A DNA stretch of 64,000 nt, from NCBI GenBank assembly GCA_021186555.1, contig JAJKFL010000003.1, positions 52,427,130 to 52,491,129 on the forward strand, written 5' to 3'. The position numbers and the translations under genes are program-made. A model generated the notes under the pieces. That model was not told the origin of the DNA and did not search any database. It saw only the letters and a program-made list of their open reading frames with translations. This document shows positions 63,116-64,000 of the stretch, one piece after another; position 1 is the first letter of the stretch, and every line of letters starts with the position of its first letter. The stretch comes from Reticulitermes speratus (taxonomy: Eukaryota; Arthropoda; Insecta; Blattodea; Rhinotermitidae).

Positions 63116-64000
63116 GGACCGTATGTCAAGAGATGGAGGAAGAAAGCAGAAGACAGATCTGTATGTGCTATCATTGTGAAGGAGGTACTGGTTATACTGT
63201 AAGGACCGTATGTCAAGAGATGGAGGAAGAAAGCAGAAGACAGATCTGTATGTGCTATCATTGTGAAGGAGGTACTGGTTATACTGTAAGGACCGTATGT
63301 CAAGAGATGGAGGAAGAAAGCAGAAGACAGATCTGTATGTGCTATCGTTGTGAAGGAGGTACTGGTTATACTGTAAGGACCGTATGTCAAGAGATGGAGG
63401 AAGAAAGCAGAAGACAGATCTGTATGTGCTGTCGTTGTGAAGGAGGTACTGGTTATACTGTAAGGACCGTATGTCAAGAGATGGAGGAAGAAAGCAGAAG
63501 ACAGATCTGTATGTGCTATCATTGTGAAGGAGGTACTGGTTATACTGTAAGGACCGTATGTCAAGAGATGGAGGAAGAAAGCAGAAGACAGATCTGTATG
63601 TGCTGTCGTTGTGAAGGAGGTACTGGTTATACTGTAAGGACCGTATGTCAAGAGATGGAGGAAGAAAGCAGAAGACAGATCTGTATGTGCTATCATTGTG
63701 AAGGAGGTACTGGTTATACTGTAAGGACCGTATGTCAAGAGATGGAGGAAGAAAGCAGAAGACAGATCTGTATGTGCTGTCGTTGTGAAGGAGGTACTGG
63801 TTATACTGTAAGGACCGTATGTCAAGAGATGGAGGAAGAAAGCAGAAGACAGATCTGTATGTGCTATCATTGTGAAGGAGGTACTGGTTATACTGTAAGG
63901 ACCGTATGTCAAGAGATGGAGGAAGAAAGCAGAAGACAGATCTGTATGTGCTGTCGTTGTGAAGGAGGTACTGGTTATACTGTAAGGACCGTATGTCAAG
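63041..64000. repeat. Tandem array, 87-bp unit, at least 11 copies, runs off the window
   Basis: Unit starts AAGAGATGGAGGAAGAAAGC and ends CTGTAAGGACCGTATGTC. It is the last 70-odd bases of the LINE ORF with its stop codon and about 14 bases beyond, duplicated. From the fifth unit on, two variants alternate (CTATCATTG and CTGTCGTTG). The 364-codon minus-strand frame is an artefact of the 29-codon period. Confidence 0.96.

Noticed and set aside
62905..63999. Open frame of 364 codons on the minus strand
   Set aside because: Antisense to the LINE-derived 87-bp array; the LINE reading is on the plus strand.

Overview
This is a gene-poor, repeat-saturated piece of a eukaryotic nuclear genome. The only exon I recognise is the last coding exon of ETFDH (electron-transfer flavoprotein:ubiquinone oxidoreductase, 7283-7446, + strand), with a clean splice acceptor and the CxxCxxC iron-sulphur motif. 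The mixture of tRNA-headed SINEs, RTE-like LINE ends, hAT, mariner and Penelope-type hammerhead elements looks like a large insect genome. I suspect a polyneopteran such as a cockroach or termite, but that is an impression from the repeat families, not proof. No bacterial-style operons, CRISPR array, rRNA or true tRNA gene was seen.

Layout. 1-7 kb: SINE and LINE pieces, a TA-flanked MITE, a fold-back with a hammerhead ribozyme and a 47-bp minisatellite. 7.3 kb: ETFDH terminal exon. 7.5-14.6 kb: SINE E inside a palindrome, a 32-bp array, a TACAG-ended MITE, a 3.1-kb array of 39-bp units, and SINE B split by a 565-bp hAT element. 15-19.7 kb: paired hammerheads flanking a SINE, a large palindrome, a 40-bp array grown from a SINE, and an internally deleted LINE. 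21.6-28.8 kb: 29-bp and 27-bp arrays, a hammerhead fold-back, SINE C and one candidate exon. 29-36.8 kb: LINE fragments, SINEs F, A and C, a hAT element and a hammerhead fold-back with a 13-14 bp target duplication. 36.9-40.3 kb: a 53-bp array embedded in a SINE. 41-45.4 kb: SINE F, a 39-bp array, a mariner pseudogene, and two nested hammerhead elements. 45.7-51.1 kb: SINEs, including a SINE-in-SINE compound, and a LINE. 51.9-52.8 kb: a 114-bp array. 53-59.6 kb: degenerate hammerhead hairpins, a hAT element with perfect ends, and a SINE compound with four poly(A) blocks. 60.4-64 kb: SINEs, a LINE derivative with 23-bp monomers in its 5' region, and a LINE 3' end that becomes an 87-bp array running off the window.

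Two themes stand out. First, at least eight sequences fit a minimal hammerhead ribozyme: CUGANGA core, hairpin II, GAAA, tiny helix III, then a cleavable H17 and GGGG pairing with CCCC. Position 7, the one free core base, is A, G, U or C in different copies. They sit in fold-back elements that share a one-sided tail motif near ATGCACGGTGAA and make target duplications of about 13 bp, as expected for non-autonomous Penelope-like elements. Second, tandem arrays fill about 13.2 kb (roughly a fifth of the window), and several can be traced to a transposable-element parent lying in or next to them. All long open frames other than the ETFDH exon and the LINE and mariner fragments are by-products of repeats.
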